The position numbers and the translations under genes are program-made. From assembly GCF_042885655.1 (NCBI RefSeq), contig NZ_JBHVRO010000001.1:310001-374000 (forward strand): a DNA stretch of 64,000 nucleotides. The letters run 5' to 3'. The stretch comes from Psychrobacillus sp042885655 (lineage in GTDB: Bacteria > Bacillota > Bacilli > Bacillales_A > Planococcaceae). Positions 7,832-15,565 of the stretch are shown here, one piece after another; the first letter of the stretch is position 1, and each line of letters begins with the position of its first letter. Below the pieces are notes generated by a model. It was not told the origin of the DNA, did not search any database, and saw only the letters and a program-made list of their open reading frames with translations.

Positions 7832-8307
7832 GTATGAAAGACTGGATGAAAAATTTCTTCTACTTGGAAGAAGATGAAGAAACTTCAACAGATCAGCAAC
7901 TAAGAACTCAACAACAAAAGCCAGTGGAAAGTAATATAAAACAGCAGCCGGTTAGACCCTCCACTAAAGAAAGAAAATATAACGCAGCACCTAAAGAAAC
8001 AGCCGCAACTAATCTTGTAAGTCTTCAAAATGTACAAAAGTCATCTAAAGTGATTCTAATCGAACCACGCGTGTATGCAGAAGCTCAAGATATCTCCGAA
8101 CATTTAAAAAGCAAAAAGGCTGTTATAGTAAATTTACAACGCATTGATAAAGAACAAGGAATAAGAATCATCGACTTTTTAAGTGGGACAGTGTACGCTT
8201 TAGGAGGAGACATACAACGGATAGGTACGGATATTTTCCTGTGCGCACCAGATTCTGTTGAAGTGGCAGGCGCAATATCGGATTATTATTATAACGACCT
8301 AGATTGA
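7828..8307 (+). CDS. sepF: Cell division protein SepF
   Basis: SepF is a membrane-binding protein that bundles FtsZ filaments and can substitute for FtsA as an anchor. The 159-aa product has an N-terminal amphipathic helix (MKDWMKNFFYLEE) that would insert in the membrane. A Q/K-rich flexible linker (about residues 20-65) follows, then the globular dimerisation domain containing VILIEPRVYAEAQDISEHLK, AVIVNLQRIDKEQGIRIIDFLSG and GGDIQRIGTDIFLCAP. The start overlaps the ylmE stop and AGGGAGG lies just upstream. Length and domain order are normal for the family. Confidence 0.95.
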   Translation: MSMKDWMKNFFYLEEDEETSTDQQLRTQQQKPVESNIKQQPVRPSTKERKYNAAPKETAATNLVSLQNVQKSSKVILIEPRVYAEAQDISEHLKSKKAVIVNLQRIDKEQGIRIIDFLSGTVYALGGDIQRIGTDIFLCAPDSVEVAGAISDYYYNDLD

Positions 8308-8326
8308 AAGAGGAGTAAATAATATC

Positions 8327-8587
8327 ATGACCTTAGTATTATTCTTGTTAAGTAAACTTGTACAATATTATACCTATGCATTATTCATATATATATTCAT
8401 GTCTTGGGTACCAAGTATTCAACAATCGAGTTTTGGACGTGTGTTAGGAAGAATATGCGAACCATATTTAGAACCTTTTAGAAAGATTATTCCTCCAATC
8501 GGTATGATTGATATTTCTCCAATTGTTGCAATTTTTGTATTAAATATTGCACTTAGAGGGATAATATCATTAATATACTTTTTCTAA
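8327..8587 (+). CDS. ylmG: YggT family membrane protein YlmG
   Basis: This is an 86-aa integral membrane protein of the YggT/YlmG family with two transmembrane segments (about residues 2-26 and 62-84). The conserved loop is SWVPSIQQSSFGRVLGRICEPYLEPFRKIIPPIGMIDISPIV, whose CEPYLEPFRK and P-rich turn are family hallmarks. Homologues in plastids and cyanobacteria affect nucleoid or division-site organisation. It lies 19 bases after sepF with AGAGGAG in front, so it belongs to the same transcript. Confidence 0.93.
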   Translation: MTLVLFLLSKLVQYYTYALFIYIFMSWVPSIQQSSFGRVLGRICEPYLEPFRKIIPPIGMIDISPIVAIFVLNIALRGIISLIYFF

Positions 8588-8647
8588 AAGCTTAGATTCA
8601 TCTCAGTGCACTTTTGGATTAATAGATAGAGAAAAAATGTGAGATTT

Positions 8648-8752
8648 ATGCCTAACCACACGATCATAGTGATGAAAAACTCGGTAGTTCGTTTGATAAA
8701 AGCGTGTATCTTTTTCCTTGTTCTATTTTTAATCCTTTATAAAAAAATGTAG
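8648..8752 (+). CDS. Possible short single-pass membrane peptide (34 aa)
   Basis: A short frame in the ylmG-ylmH gap encodes 34 residues: MPNHTIIVMKNSVVRLIKAC, then an unbroken hydrophobic segment (IFFLVLFLILY) and a basic end (KKM). Positive charges on both sides of a single helix make it look like a small membrane peptide. The ribosome site is poor (GTGAGATT), and the region may equally be non-coding. It is included as a small candidate only. Confidence 0.2.
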   Translation: MPNHTIIVMKNSVVRLIKACIFFLVLFLILYKKM

Positions 8753-8759
8753 TCAACTC

Positions 8760-8929
8760 CCTCATTCTGTGAGGTCTTAAGGTGTTGACAAAGTCATTTT
8801 TGGTGGTATCACTTCTGACTGTCTTGAAAACGCTTGCCAGTCAAGTTCGTTTTTTCTTGCACGGGAGAAAGCAATGAAGAATTCGAGCGTTTGTCAACAG
8901 TCTGAAACCTCACTTCTGTGAGGTTTTTT
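8760..8929. repeat. Interspersed MITE-like element, copy 1, in the ylmG-ylmH gap
   Basis: The element has imperfect terminal inverted repeats: GAGGTCTTAAGGTGTTGACA at 8771 onward and TGTCAACAGTCTGAAACCTC ending at 8911. It contains no gene. Its flanks are near-identical short hairpins, CCTCATTCTGTGAGG at 8760-8774 and CCTCACTTCTGTGAGG at 8908-8923. The body is clearly related to a second copy at 43.5-43.7 kb, sharing for example GACAAAGTCAT near the left end and GAAGAAT-CGAGCGTTTGT near the right end. No transposase is present, so it would be a non-autonomous element or a structured RNA family. Confidence 0.7.
8908..8929 (+). terminator. Intrinsic terminator before ylmH
   Basis: CCTCAC-TTCT-GTGAGG is followed by six Ts. 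It sits at the right edge of the repeat element and would stop transcripts coming from sepF-ylmG. Confidence 0.8.
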
Positions 8930-8954
8930 ACTATATTCGAGAGGGAATATTATA

Positions 8955-9746
8955 ATGGAAAATGTATTACAGCATTTTAGAAAAGAAGAGCAGCCATTCA
9001 TTGAACAAGTAATGAATATTATGCGTGAAGTAGAAGATCGATATGCTCCGAAGTTAACTGATTTTTTAGATCCTAGGCAGCAATTTATTGTAGATTCTAT
9101 ACGAAGACAATACGGAGATATTGAATCTGCTACAGATGGAGCATTGGAGGATGTAGAACGAAAGAGAGTTCTTTTATATCCTTCGTATTATATACCTACC
9201 AATGAAGACTTTGCTATGACCGTTGTCGAGGTTCATTACCCAAATAAGTTTGTTACATTACGTCATAAGGATGTATTAGGTTCTATGATGTCCTTAGGAA
9301 TTGATCGCAGTAAATTTGGAGATATTCGTGTCGAAGACGGTGCAATTCAATTTGTTGTTGCAACCGAAGTAATAGATTATGTCAGAGCAAATTTTGTTGG
9401 GATTGGAAAAGTAAAAGTTCATATTGAAATAGTTGAAGACCGATTAAATTATTTTCCACAGCGAGAGGAATGGACATCAGAATCTCTAACAGTAAGTTCC
9501 TTAAGGTTAGATAGTGTTATTTCAGCTATCTTTAATATTTCTCGCCAAAAGTCTTCTGCCCTCATTCAAAGTGGTAAAGTAAAAGTGAACTGGTCTGAAA
9601 AAGATCAAATTTCCATGGAACTTCAAGAATCAGATTTAATATCTATTAGAGGTTTAGGTAGAGTAAAAATATTAATGATTGAAGGAAGAACAAAAAAAGA
9701 CAAAATTAGACTACAAATAGGTCGATTAGAACAAAAAATTAAATAA
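8955..9746 (+). CDS. ylmH: S4-domain RNA-binding protein YlmH
   Basis: This is a 263-aa protein with an N-terminal YlmH-type domain (FLDPRQQFIVDSI; KRVLLYPSYYIPTNEDF; VVEVHYPNKFVTLRHKDVLGSMMSLGIDRSKFGDI) and a C-terminal S4 RNA-binding domain (SSLRLDSVISAIFNISRQKSSALIQSGKVKVNW). YlmH homologues act on stalled ribosomes and RNA during ribosome-associated quality control in Bacillus, as I recall. The gene sits between sepF-ylmG and divIVA as in B. subtilis, but a terminator-bearing repeat separates it from ylmG. The ribosome site is weak (GAGAGGG). Confidence 0.93.
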   Translation: MENVLQHFRKEEQPFIEQVMNIMREVEDRYAPKLTDFLDPRQQFIVDSIRRQYGDIESATDGALEDVERKRVLLYPSYYIPTNEDFAMTVVEVHYPNKFVTLRHKDVLGSMMSLGIDRSKFGDIRVEDGAIQFVVATEVIDYVRANFVGIGKVKVHIEIVEDRLNYFPQREEWTSESLTVSSLRLDSVISAIFNISRQKSSALIQSGKVKVNWSEKDQISMELQESDLISIRGLGRVKILMIEGRTKKDKIRLQIGRLEQKIK

Positions 9747-9843
9747 TCAATAAATATATTCGAATTTTGATGTATTCGCTAGCTCCTAAATGTATAATAG
9801 AAGATAAGAATGCTAGGAAAGTAAAGTAAAGGAGATGGAATAT

Positions 9844-10353
9844 ATGCCATTAACACCACTTGATATACATAACAAGGAATTCGGTAAAGGATTCAGAGGG
9901 TACAATGAGGATGAAGTTAATGAATTCTTAGATCAAATTATGAAAGATCTTGAAATTCTATTAAAAGAAAAAAAAGAACTGGAAACAAAACTTAAATCAT
10001 CAAGCGAAAGAGTTGGGCATTTTACATCGATTGAAGAAACTTTACATAAATCTATCGTTGTAGCACAGGAAGCAGCAGAAGAAGTCCGCCGCAACTCTCA
10101 AAAAGAAGCAAAGCTGATTGTAAAAGAGGCAGAAAAAAATGCCGACCGAATTGTGAATGAAGCACTTACAAAAGCTAGAAGAATAGCACTTGAAATTGAA
10201 GAACTGAAAAAGCAATCTAAAGTTTTTAGGAATCGTTTCAAAATGCTTATCGAGGCACAATTAGACTTGATTAATACCGATGACTGGAATCATTTAATGG
10301 AATATGATGTAGATACAACAGAAATAGATCGCATTTCTATAACAGAGGACTAA
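9844..10353 (+). CDS. divIVA: Septum placement protein DivIVA
   Basis: DivIVA is a coiled-coil protein that binds negatively curved membrane at poles and septa and positions MinJ/MinCD and sporulation factors. I start it at ATG 9844 (MPLTPLDIHNKEFGKGFRGY), because AAAGGAG ends nine bases upstream and the resulting N-terminus is the family's membrane-binding domain; an ATG nine bases earlier abuts the ribosome site. The 169-aa product continues with EDEVNEFLDQ, a long coiled coil (RVGHFTSIEETLHKSIVVAQ; RNSQKEAKLIVKEAEKNADR) and the conserved SKVFRNRFKMLIEAQLDLI. TATAAT at 9793-9798 may be part of its own promoter, although no well-spaced -35 is seen. Confidence 0.95.
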   Translation: MPLTPLDIHNKEFGKGFRGYNEDEVNEFLDQIMKDLEILLKEKKELETKLKSSSERVGHFTSIEETLHKSIVVAQEAAEEVRRNSQKEAKLIVKEAEKNADRIVNEALTKARRIALEIEELKKQSKVFRNRFKMLIEAQLDLINTDDWNHLMEYDVDTTEIDRISITED

Positions 10354-10360
10354 TACATTC

Positions 10361-10389
10361 TTGACTGATGCACTTACTTTTCCTATAAT
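10361..10389 (+). promoter_or_regulatory. Sigma-A promoter of ileS
   Basis: TTGACT (10361-10366), a 17-base spacer and a perfect TATAAT (10384-10389). It lies just after divIVA and just before the T-box leader, so it drives the ileS leader transcript. Confidence 0.85.
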
Positions 10390-10395
10390 AATTTC

Positions 10396-10655
10396 ATATC
10401 ATATAATTATGCGTTGATAAAGACGTCTAAATGAGTTTAGAAATAGCGACTTGAGGATGGTGGAAGCTCAAGCAACAAAACTTTTTAGATTATCACTTTG
10501 GAGCAAAGACACTGAACTTTAAGAATGTTGCTAAGTGTTTTCGGTTTATGCCCCGTTATGGCATACTAAGAGGCGATTTTTTGTAAATCGCAAGTAGGGT
10601 GGTACCGCGAGCAATAACTTCTCGTCCCTTTTTGGGATGAGGAGTTTTTTTATTT
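10396..10655 (+). promoter_or_regulatory. T-box riboswitch (isoleucine) with antiterminator and terminator
   Basis: The leader holds the hallmark T-box sequence AGGGTGGTACCGCG at 10596-10609, which base-pairs with the acceptor end of uncharged tRNA. After it comes a terminator (CTTCTCGTCCC, five Ts, GGGATGAGGAG, then a T-run) at about 10619-10655. The upstream stem I region (about 10396-10515) includes GAGGATGGTGGAAGC and the stretch TTATCACTTTGG, where ATC at 10492-10494 is a plausible isoleucine specifier. Uncharged isoleucine tRNA would favour the antiterminator and let ileS be read. The class is certain; the exact specifier position is inferred. Confidence 0.95.
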
Positions 10656-10701
10656 TATCAAGTATGTGGAATATCGGCGCTCGCCCACGGAAAGCATACT
10701 A

Positions 10702-10722
10702 ATTTTCGTGATTAACGAAAAT
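10702..10722. repeat. Small hairpin between T-box and ileS
   Basis: ATTTTCGT pairs with ACGAAAAT around a five-base loop. It has no T-run and no known match. The DNA just before it (CGCTCGCCCACGGAAAGC) resembles the GC-rich intergenic repeats seen elsewhere in this window. Confidence 0.4.
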
Positions 10723-10760
10723 ATCGTTTAACAGAGCCAATTGATAAAATTGAAGCTTGC

Positions 10761-10857
10761 TGTGAAGCGGAAGCAAATGTTTTCTGCGGAGCTGAACTAA
10801 AGTGAAGCGGAAGCAAATGTTTTCTGCGGAGCTGAACGAAAGTGAAGCGGAAGCAAA
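10761..10857. repeat. 40-bp tandem repeat, about 2.4 copies, in the ileS 5' region
   Basis: Units start at 10761, 10801 and 10841 (partial). The shared core is GTGAAGCGGAAGCAAATGTT followed by TTCTGCGGAGCTGAAC, and units differ by only one or two bases. They lie after the T-box terminator and 40 bases before the ileS start, so they would be in the read-through mRNA. A GC-rich GCGGAAG/CTGCGGA composition differs from the surrounding AT-rich DNA. Confidence 0.9.
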
Positions 10858-10898
10858 TAAGCCTAGGTGTATTGATTAAATTAAGGAGGAATTATTAG

Positions 10899-13661
10899 AT
10901 GGAGTACAAAGACACGTTATTAATGCCAAAAACAGATTTCCCAATGCGTGGAAATTTACCAGTGAAGGAATTAGATGTTCAAGAAAAATGGAATGAAATG
11001 GACATATATAGAAAAGTACAAGAAAGAACAGCAGGACGTCCTTTCTTCGTATTACATGATGGCCCTCCTTATGCAAATGGTGATCTGCATATGGGACACG
11101 CATTAAACAAAGTTTTAAAAGATATGATTGTTCGATATAAATCAATGAGTGGTTTCAATGCCCCTTATGTTCCAGGCTGGGATACACATGGTTTACCGAT
11201 TGAACAAGCACTTACAAATAAAGGAGTAAAACGCAAAGAAATGTCTTTAGCAGAGTTCAGAAAGCTTTGTGAAGAATATGCGTATGAACAAATTAATAAC
11301 CAACGCTCTCAATTTAAGCGTCTAGGTGTGCGAGGAGATTGGGAAAATCCATATGTAACGCTAACTCCAGCTTTTGAATCTCGTCAAATCGAGGTTTTCG
11401 GTGCAATGGCGAAAAAAGGATACATTTATAAGGGTCTAAAACCGGTCTATTGGTCACCTTCAAGTGAATCTGCACTTGCTGAAGCAGAAATTGAATACCA
11501 AGATAAAAAGTCACCTTCTATCTATGTTAGCTTTGCTATAACAGAGGGAAAAGGTGTTCTTGAAGAGGGTACAAAAATAATTATTTGGACGACAACTCCT
11601 TGGACAATTCCAGCTAACTTGGCTATCTCATTGCATCCAAATGTAGAATATGCTGTAGTTAGTGCAAAAGCTTCTAAATTTGTGGTGGCAAAAGATTTAG
11701 TGGAATCTGTAGCTACAGAGCTTGGTTGGGAAGAATACTCGATAGAACGTACTGTAGTCGGGAAAGATATGGATCGACTTGTTGCCAAACATCCTTTATA
11801 TGATCGAGATTCGCTTGTTATACTTGGAGAGCATGTTACAACTGAATCAGGGACAGGATGTGTTCACACAGCTCCTGGACATGGGGAAGATGACTTCTAC
11901 GTTGGTAAAGCTTATGGACTAGATGTACTTTGCCCAGTAGATGATCGTGGAGTAATGACTTCAGAAGCACCAGGATTCGAAGGATTATTCTATGACACAG
12001 CAAACAAAGCAATCACAGAAGCGCTTGATGAAGTAGGGGCTCTTGAAAAACTTACATTCTTTACACATTCATATCCACATGATTGGCGTACAAAAAAACC
12101 AGTTATTTATCGTGCAACTGCACAATGGTTTGCATCAATTGAATCATTTAGAGATGAGTTATTACAAGCAATCCGTGATACATCCTTCACACCGGCTTGG
12201 GGTGAAACTAGACTTTTTAACATGATCCGCGATCGTGGAGACTGGTGTATTTCTCGTCAGCGTGTATGGGGAGTTCCTATTCCAGTATTTTACGCGGAGG
12301 ATGGGGAACCAATTCTGACAGAAGAAACAATTTCTCATGTATCAAAGTTATTCCGTGAAAATGGTTCTAATATTTGGTTCCAAAAAGAAGCAAAAGAATT
12401 ATTACCAGAAGGATTTACTCATCCTAGAAGTCCAAATGGTATCTTTACGAAGGAAACTGATATTATGGACGTTTGGTTTGATTCTGGTTCAACACATCAA
12501 GGTGTGTTAGAAGAACGTGATGATTTAGTTTTCCCAGCAGATTTGTATTTAGAAGGTTCTGACCAATATCGTGGTTGGTTTAACTCTTCCTTAATCACAA
12601 GCACTGCAATGTTTGGGCACGCTCCGTACAAAGGTTTACTAAGTCATGGATTTACGTTAGATGGAAATGGACGTAAAATGAGTAAATCACTTGGAAACGT
12701 TATCGTACCTGCCAAAGTTATTAACCAACTTGGAGCAGATATCGTTCGATTATGGGTTGCTTCTGTGGATTATACTGCTGACGTACGTGTATCTGATGCT
12801 ATATTTAAACAAGTATCTGAAGTATATCGTAAAATTCGTAATACATTCCGATTCTTGCACGGTAATGTTAGTGATTTCCATCCTGTTAATGACCGTGTCG
12901 AATTTAAAGATCTTCGTGAAGTAGATCAATATATGTACATGAAATTACAAGAAGTTATTAAAACAGTAGAAGCAGCATATGAGCGTTATGATTTTGCAAG
13001 CGTTTATCATATTGTTAATAATTTTGTTTCGAGCGAGCTAAGTTCCTTCTACTTAGATATTGCAAAAGATGTTGTATATATTTATGGACAAGATCATACA
13101 GATCGTCGTGCTATGCAAACGGTAATGTATGATACACTTCTCGCATTATTGAAGTTGATGACACCGATTTTACCTCATACTACAGATGAGCTATGGGCTT
13201 ATTTAGAAAATGAAACAGAAGAAAGCATTCAGCTTACAGATATGCCAGAAGCTGTCGAGTATCCGGAGTTCGAAGCATTGTCTGCTAAATGGGATAAAAT
13301 TATGGAATTACGTGATGATGTGTTAAAAGCACTTGAGGAAGCTCGAAATGCAAAAACAATCGGTAAATCATTAGAAGCAAAAGTAACATTGTTTGTAAAA
13401 GATGAATTTAAACCGTTGTTTGACACAGATGCTATTGATTTTGCTCAATTATTCATTGTTTCTCAATTTACACTTGGTGGTGTTAAACAAGATGCACCAG
13501 AAAATAGTTTAGCTCTTGAAAATGCTTCCGTATTAGTTGAAAAAGCTAATGGTGAGAAATGTGAGCGTTGCTGGACAATTTCTGAAACAGTTGGAGCGAA
13601 TGAAAAACATTCAACTTTATGTACTCGCTGTGCGGATGTAATAGAAAAACATTATATCTAA
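10899..13661 (+). CDS. ileS: Isoleucyl-tRNA synthetase
   Basis: IleS charges isoleucine tRNA in the cytoplasm and edits misactivated valine. The 920-aa class I synthetase shows the HIGH-type motif in PPYANGDLHMGHALNKV (about residues 55-71) and the CP1 editing domain region (IIIWTTTPWTIPANLA; GTGCVHTAPGHGEDDF). It also has WFDSGSTHQGVL, the GWFNSSLITS segment and the KMSKSLGN signature (about 593-600). The C-terminal zinc-binding cysteines are CERCW and CTRC. AAGGAGG precedes the ATG. Expression is controlled by the upstream T-box and a terminator follows the stop. Confidence 0.98.
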   Translation: MEYKDTLLMPKTDFPMRGNLPVKELDVQEKWNEMDIYRKVQERTAGRPFFVLHDGPPYANGDLHMGHALNKVLKDMIVRYKSMSGFNAPYVPGWDTHGLPIEQALTNKGVKRKEMSLAEFRKLCEEYAYEQINNQRSQFKRLGVRGDWENPYVTLTPAFESRQIEVFGAMAKKGYIYKGLKPVYWSPSSESALAEAEIEYQDKKSPSIYVSFAITEGKGVLEEGTKIIIWTTTPWTIPANLAISLHPNVEYAVVSAKASKFVVAKDLVESVATELGWEEYSIERTVVGKDMDRLVAKHPLYDRDSLVILGEHVTTESGTGCVHTAPGHGEDDFYVGKAYGLDVLCPVDDRGVMTSEAPGFEGLFYDTANKAITEALDEVGALEKLTFFTHSYPHDWRTKKPVIYRATAQWFASIESFRDELLQAIRDTSFTPAWGETRLFNMIRDRGDWCISRQRVWGVPIPVFYAEDGEPILTEETISHVSKLFRENGSNIWFQKEAKELLPEGFTHPRSPNGIFTKETDIMDVWFDSGSTHQGVLEERDDLVFPADLYLEGSDQYRGWFNSSLITSTAMFGHAPYKGLLSHGFTLDGNGRKMSKSLGNVIVPAKVINQLGADIVRLWVASVDYTADVRVSDAIFKQVSEVYRKIRNTFRFLHGNVSDFHPVNDRVEFKDLREVDQYMYMKLQEVIKTVEAAYERYDFASVYHIVNNFVSSELSSFYLDIAKDVVYIYGQDHTDRRAMQTVMYDTLLALLKLMTPILPHTTDELWAYLENETEESIQLTDMPEAVEYPEFEALSAKWDKIMELRDDVLKALEEARNAKTIGKSLEAKVTLFVKDEFKPLFDTDAIDFAQLFIVSQFTLGGVKQDAPENSLALENASVLVEKANGEKCERCWTISETVGANEKHSTLCTRCADVIEKHYI

Positions 13662-13668
13662 TTTAGTG

Positions 13669-13702
13669 AATGTGGTCCGAATTAAGTAGGGCCACATTTT
13701 TT
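13669..13702 (+). terminator. Intrinsic terminator after ileS
   Basis: AATGTGGTCC and GGGCCACATT form a stem around a ten-base loop, and six Ts follow. One internal mismatch (T against G) is tolerated. Confidence 0.85.
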
Positions 13703-13964
13703 GTTCCTGCTCTTTTACTTAGGATTACTTTGTATGGTAAACTAGTGTAGATTCTGATAACTATTTTTAGTAGGGTTTCAAACACTCGAATAAATATTGT
13801 TACTGCCTTTGGAAGAAGTCAAAGATTATTTTGAGGAATATATTGAGCGAACTCATGTCTGCTTGATGAATGCCAGTTAGTCATAATCGAAGCTATTAGG
13901 CTAGTTTCCTTAACTCATCTTGACGAAGATACGCCAAGGTGAATTTGATATTGGGGGAAATAAT
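13703..13964. other. Intergenic region between ileS and lspA, no supported gene
   Basis: B. subtilis has ylyA (a DksA/TraR-like gene) here; I see no intact equivalent. A short frame at 13797-13880 reads LPLEEVKDYFEEYIERTHVC but has a TTG start without a ribosome site and only about 28 codons. It could be decayed coding sequence. Nothing else is recognisable. Confidence 0.5.
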
Positions 13965-14441
13965 GTGTGGAAATTTTATGGACTTGCTGCATTTGTTATT
14001 GCGCTTGATCAGTGGACAAAATGGCTGATTGTAAAAAATATGGTTCTTCATGACCGAATCTCTATATTAGATCCTTATTTTGAATTACTTTCTCATCGAA
14101 ATCGTGGTGCCGCATGGGGAATGTTACAAGGACAAATGGGTTTATTTACAATAATCACGATTATCGTAATTATTGCGATTATTTATTATTTTCATAAAGA
14201 AGCTAAAGGAAAGCCAATGTTTCAGGTTGGTTTAATGTTGTTACTAGGTGGAGCGATTGGGAATTTTATCGATCGTGTTTGGAGAAACGAAGTAGTTGAT
14301 TTTGTCCATGTGTTAATACCAATTATTAATTATGATTTCCCTATTTTTAATATCGCTGATGCTTCATTAACAATAGGTGTTGTAATTATTATATTATTCA
14401 TTTTAAAAGAAGAACGAGCTGGAAAGAAAAAGGTGAAGTAA
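13965..14441 (+). CDS. lspA: Lipoprotein signal peptidase II
   Basis: LspA removes signal peptides from prolipoproteins in the membrane. The product is 158 aa with four transmembrane helices, the N-terminal LDQWTKWLIVKNM, the HRNRGAAWGML motif, the first catalytic aspartate in GAIGNFIDRV and the second in IFNIADASLTIGV. I start at GTG 13965 because GGGGGAAAT lies seven to twelve bases upstream and the N-terminus then matches family length; the frame is open further upstream but without a ribosome site. The stop TAA overlaps the next start by one base, so it is cotranscribed with the pseudouridine synthase gene. Confidence 0.95.
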   Translation: MWKFYGLAAFVIALDQWTKWLIVKNMVLHDRISILDPYFELLSHRNRGAAWGMLQGQMGLFTIITIIVIIAIIYYFHKEAKGKPMFQVGLMLLLGGAIGNFIDRVWRNEVVDFVHVLIPIINYDFPIFNIADASLTIGVVIIILFILKEERAGKKKVK

Positions 14442-15367
14442 TGGAAGATTTAACTTTTATAATAGAAAAAGAACAAGCAAAAGAGCGTATTGATAAAGCT
14501 ATTGCATCTTATGAAACAGAATGGTCACGTACACAGATTCAAAACTTTATAAAAGAAGGACATGTACTCGTAAATAACGAAGCAGCCAAATCAAATTATA
14601 AAGTGAAGGAAGGCGACGTTATTGTCGTTGCACCTCCCGAAGCAATTGAGCTTGATATTGTTGCGGAGGACCTGAATTTAGAAGTTGTATATGAAGATGA
14701 AGATGTGCTTGTTGTTTATAAGCCACGTGGAATGGTTGTTCATCCAGCACCAGGACATATTAGTGGTACGCTTGTAAATGGTCTAATGCATCAAATAAAA
14801 GATTTATCCGGTATCAATGGCGTTATGCGTCCTGGGATTGTGCACAGGATTGATAAAGATACAACGGGATTATTAATGGTTGCGAAAAATGACGTAGCTC
14901 ATGTTTCGTTAGTTGATCAATTAGTGAAGAAAACAGTTACTCGAAAATATATTGCCCTCGTGCATGGTCGTATTCCACATGATAAAGGGACAATTGATGC
15001 ACCTATCGGTAGAGATAAAAAGGAACGACAAAGTATGGCAGTAGTGGACAATGGTAAACATGCTGTTACACATTTTCGGGTATTAGAACGTTTTGATAAA
15101 TTTACATTGGTCGAGTGCCAATTAGAAACTGGAAGAACACATCAAATTCGTGTGCATATGAAGTATATTGGTTATCCTCTAGCAGGAGATCCAAAGTACG
15201 GACCAAAGAAGACAATCGATTTTAATGGTCAAGTTTTACATGCTGGATTACTAGGATTTATTCAACCTAAAACTGGTGAATATTTAGAGTTTTCTTATCC
15301 ACTTCCAGAGGATTTCTCAAATTTATTACAAGATTTAAGAAAACAATCATTGATTAAAGAAGATTAA
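14441..15367 (+). CDS. ylyB: RluD-family 23S rRNA pseudouridine synthase (YlyB)
   Basis: This is a 308-aa RluA/RluD-type pseudouridine synthase that modifies uridines in 23S rRNA. It has an N-terminal S4 domain (ERIDKAIASYETEWSRTQIQ; GHVLVNN) and a catalytic domain with the signature HRIDKDTTGLLMVAK containing the nucleophilic aspartate. Further family motifs are VVYKPRGMVVHPAPGH, LETGRTHQIRVHM and GYPLAGDPKYGPKK. It follows lspA with a one-base overlap, as in B. subtilis. The pyrR promoter is embedded in its last codons. Confidence 0.94.
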   Translation: MEDLTFIIEKEQAKERIDKAIASYETEWSRTQIQNFIKEGHVLVNNEAAKSNYKVKEGDVIVVAPPEAIELDIVAEDLNLEVVYEDEDVLVVYKPRGMVVHPAPGHISGTLVNGLMHQIKDLSGINGVMRPGIVHRIDKDTTGLLMVAKNDVAHVSLVDQLVKKTVTRKYIALVHGRIPHDKGTIDAPIGRDKKERQSMAVVDNGKHAVTHFRVLERFDKFTLVECQLETGRTHQIRVHMKYIGYPLAGDPKYGPKKTIDFNGQVLHAGLLGFIQPKTGEYLEFSYPLPEDFSNLLQDLRKQSLIKED

Positions 15368-15378
15368 TGCTTTATACT
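15350..15378 (+). promoter_or_regulatory. Sigma-A promoter of the pyr operon
   Basis: TTGATT (15350-15355), a 17-base spacer and TATACT (15373-15378). The -35 and most of the spacer lie inside the 3' end of the pseudouridine synthase gene. Confidence 0.75.
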
Positions 15379-15404
15379 AATTTCAAATGAATAGTTTCAC
15401 CTTT

Positions 15405-15545
15405 AATAACGGTCCAGAGAGGCTGAGAAGGTACATGTGAAAGTGATTAACACTAGAAGTTTGCGGACTTTTTTGGTGTAATTACTATAATTTATTGCGC
15501 ACATACAACCTCTTGGGCATCTCTGCTCAAGAGGTTTTTTATTTT
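15405..15545 (+). promoter_or_regulatory. PyrR-dependent transcription attenuator before pyrR
   Basis: GGTCCAGAGAGGCT at 15411-15424 matches the PyrR-binding anti-antiterminator loop (TCCAGAGAGGCT). Downstream, AACCTCTTGGGC and GCTCAAGAGGTT form a terminator (15507-15536) followed by six Ts. With UMP, PyrR would bind the loop and promote termination; without it an antiterminator would form. The arrangement is that of the B. subtilis pyr leader. Confidence 0.92.
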
Positions 15546-15565
15546 GTCAATATAGGAGGGAAATA

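Noticed and set aside
8760..8929. The flanking CCTCA..TGAGG hairpins as target-site duplication of a transposon
   Set aside because: They differ by a base and each is a plausible terminator by itself, so a duplication is not proven.
13797..13880. Short frame in the ileS-lspA gap reading LPLEEVKDYFEEYIERTHVC
   Set aside because: TTG start with no ribosome site and only 28 codons; could be decayed coding DNA but cannot be supported as a gene.
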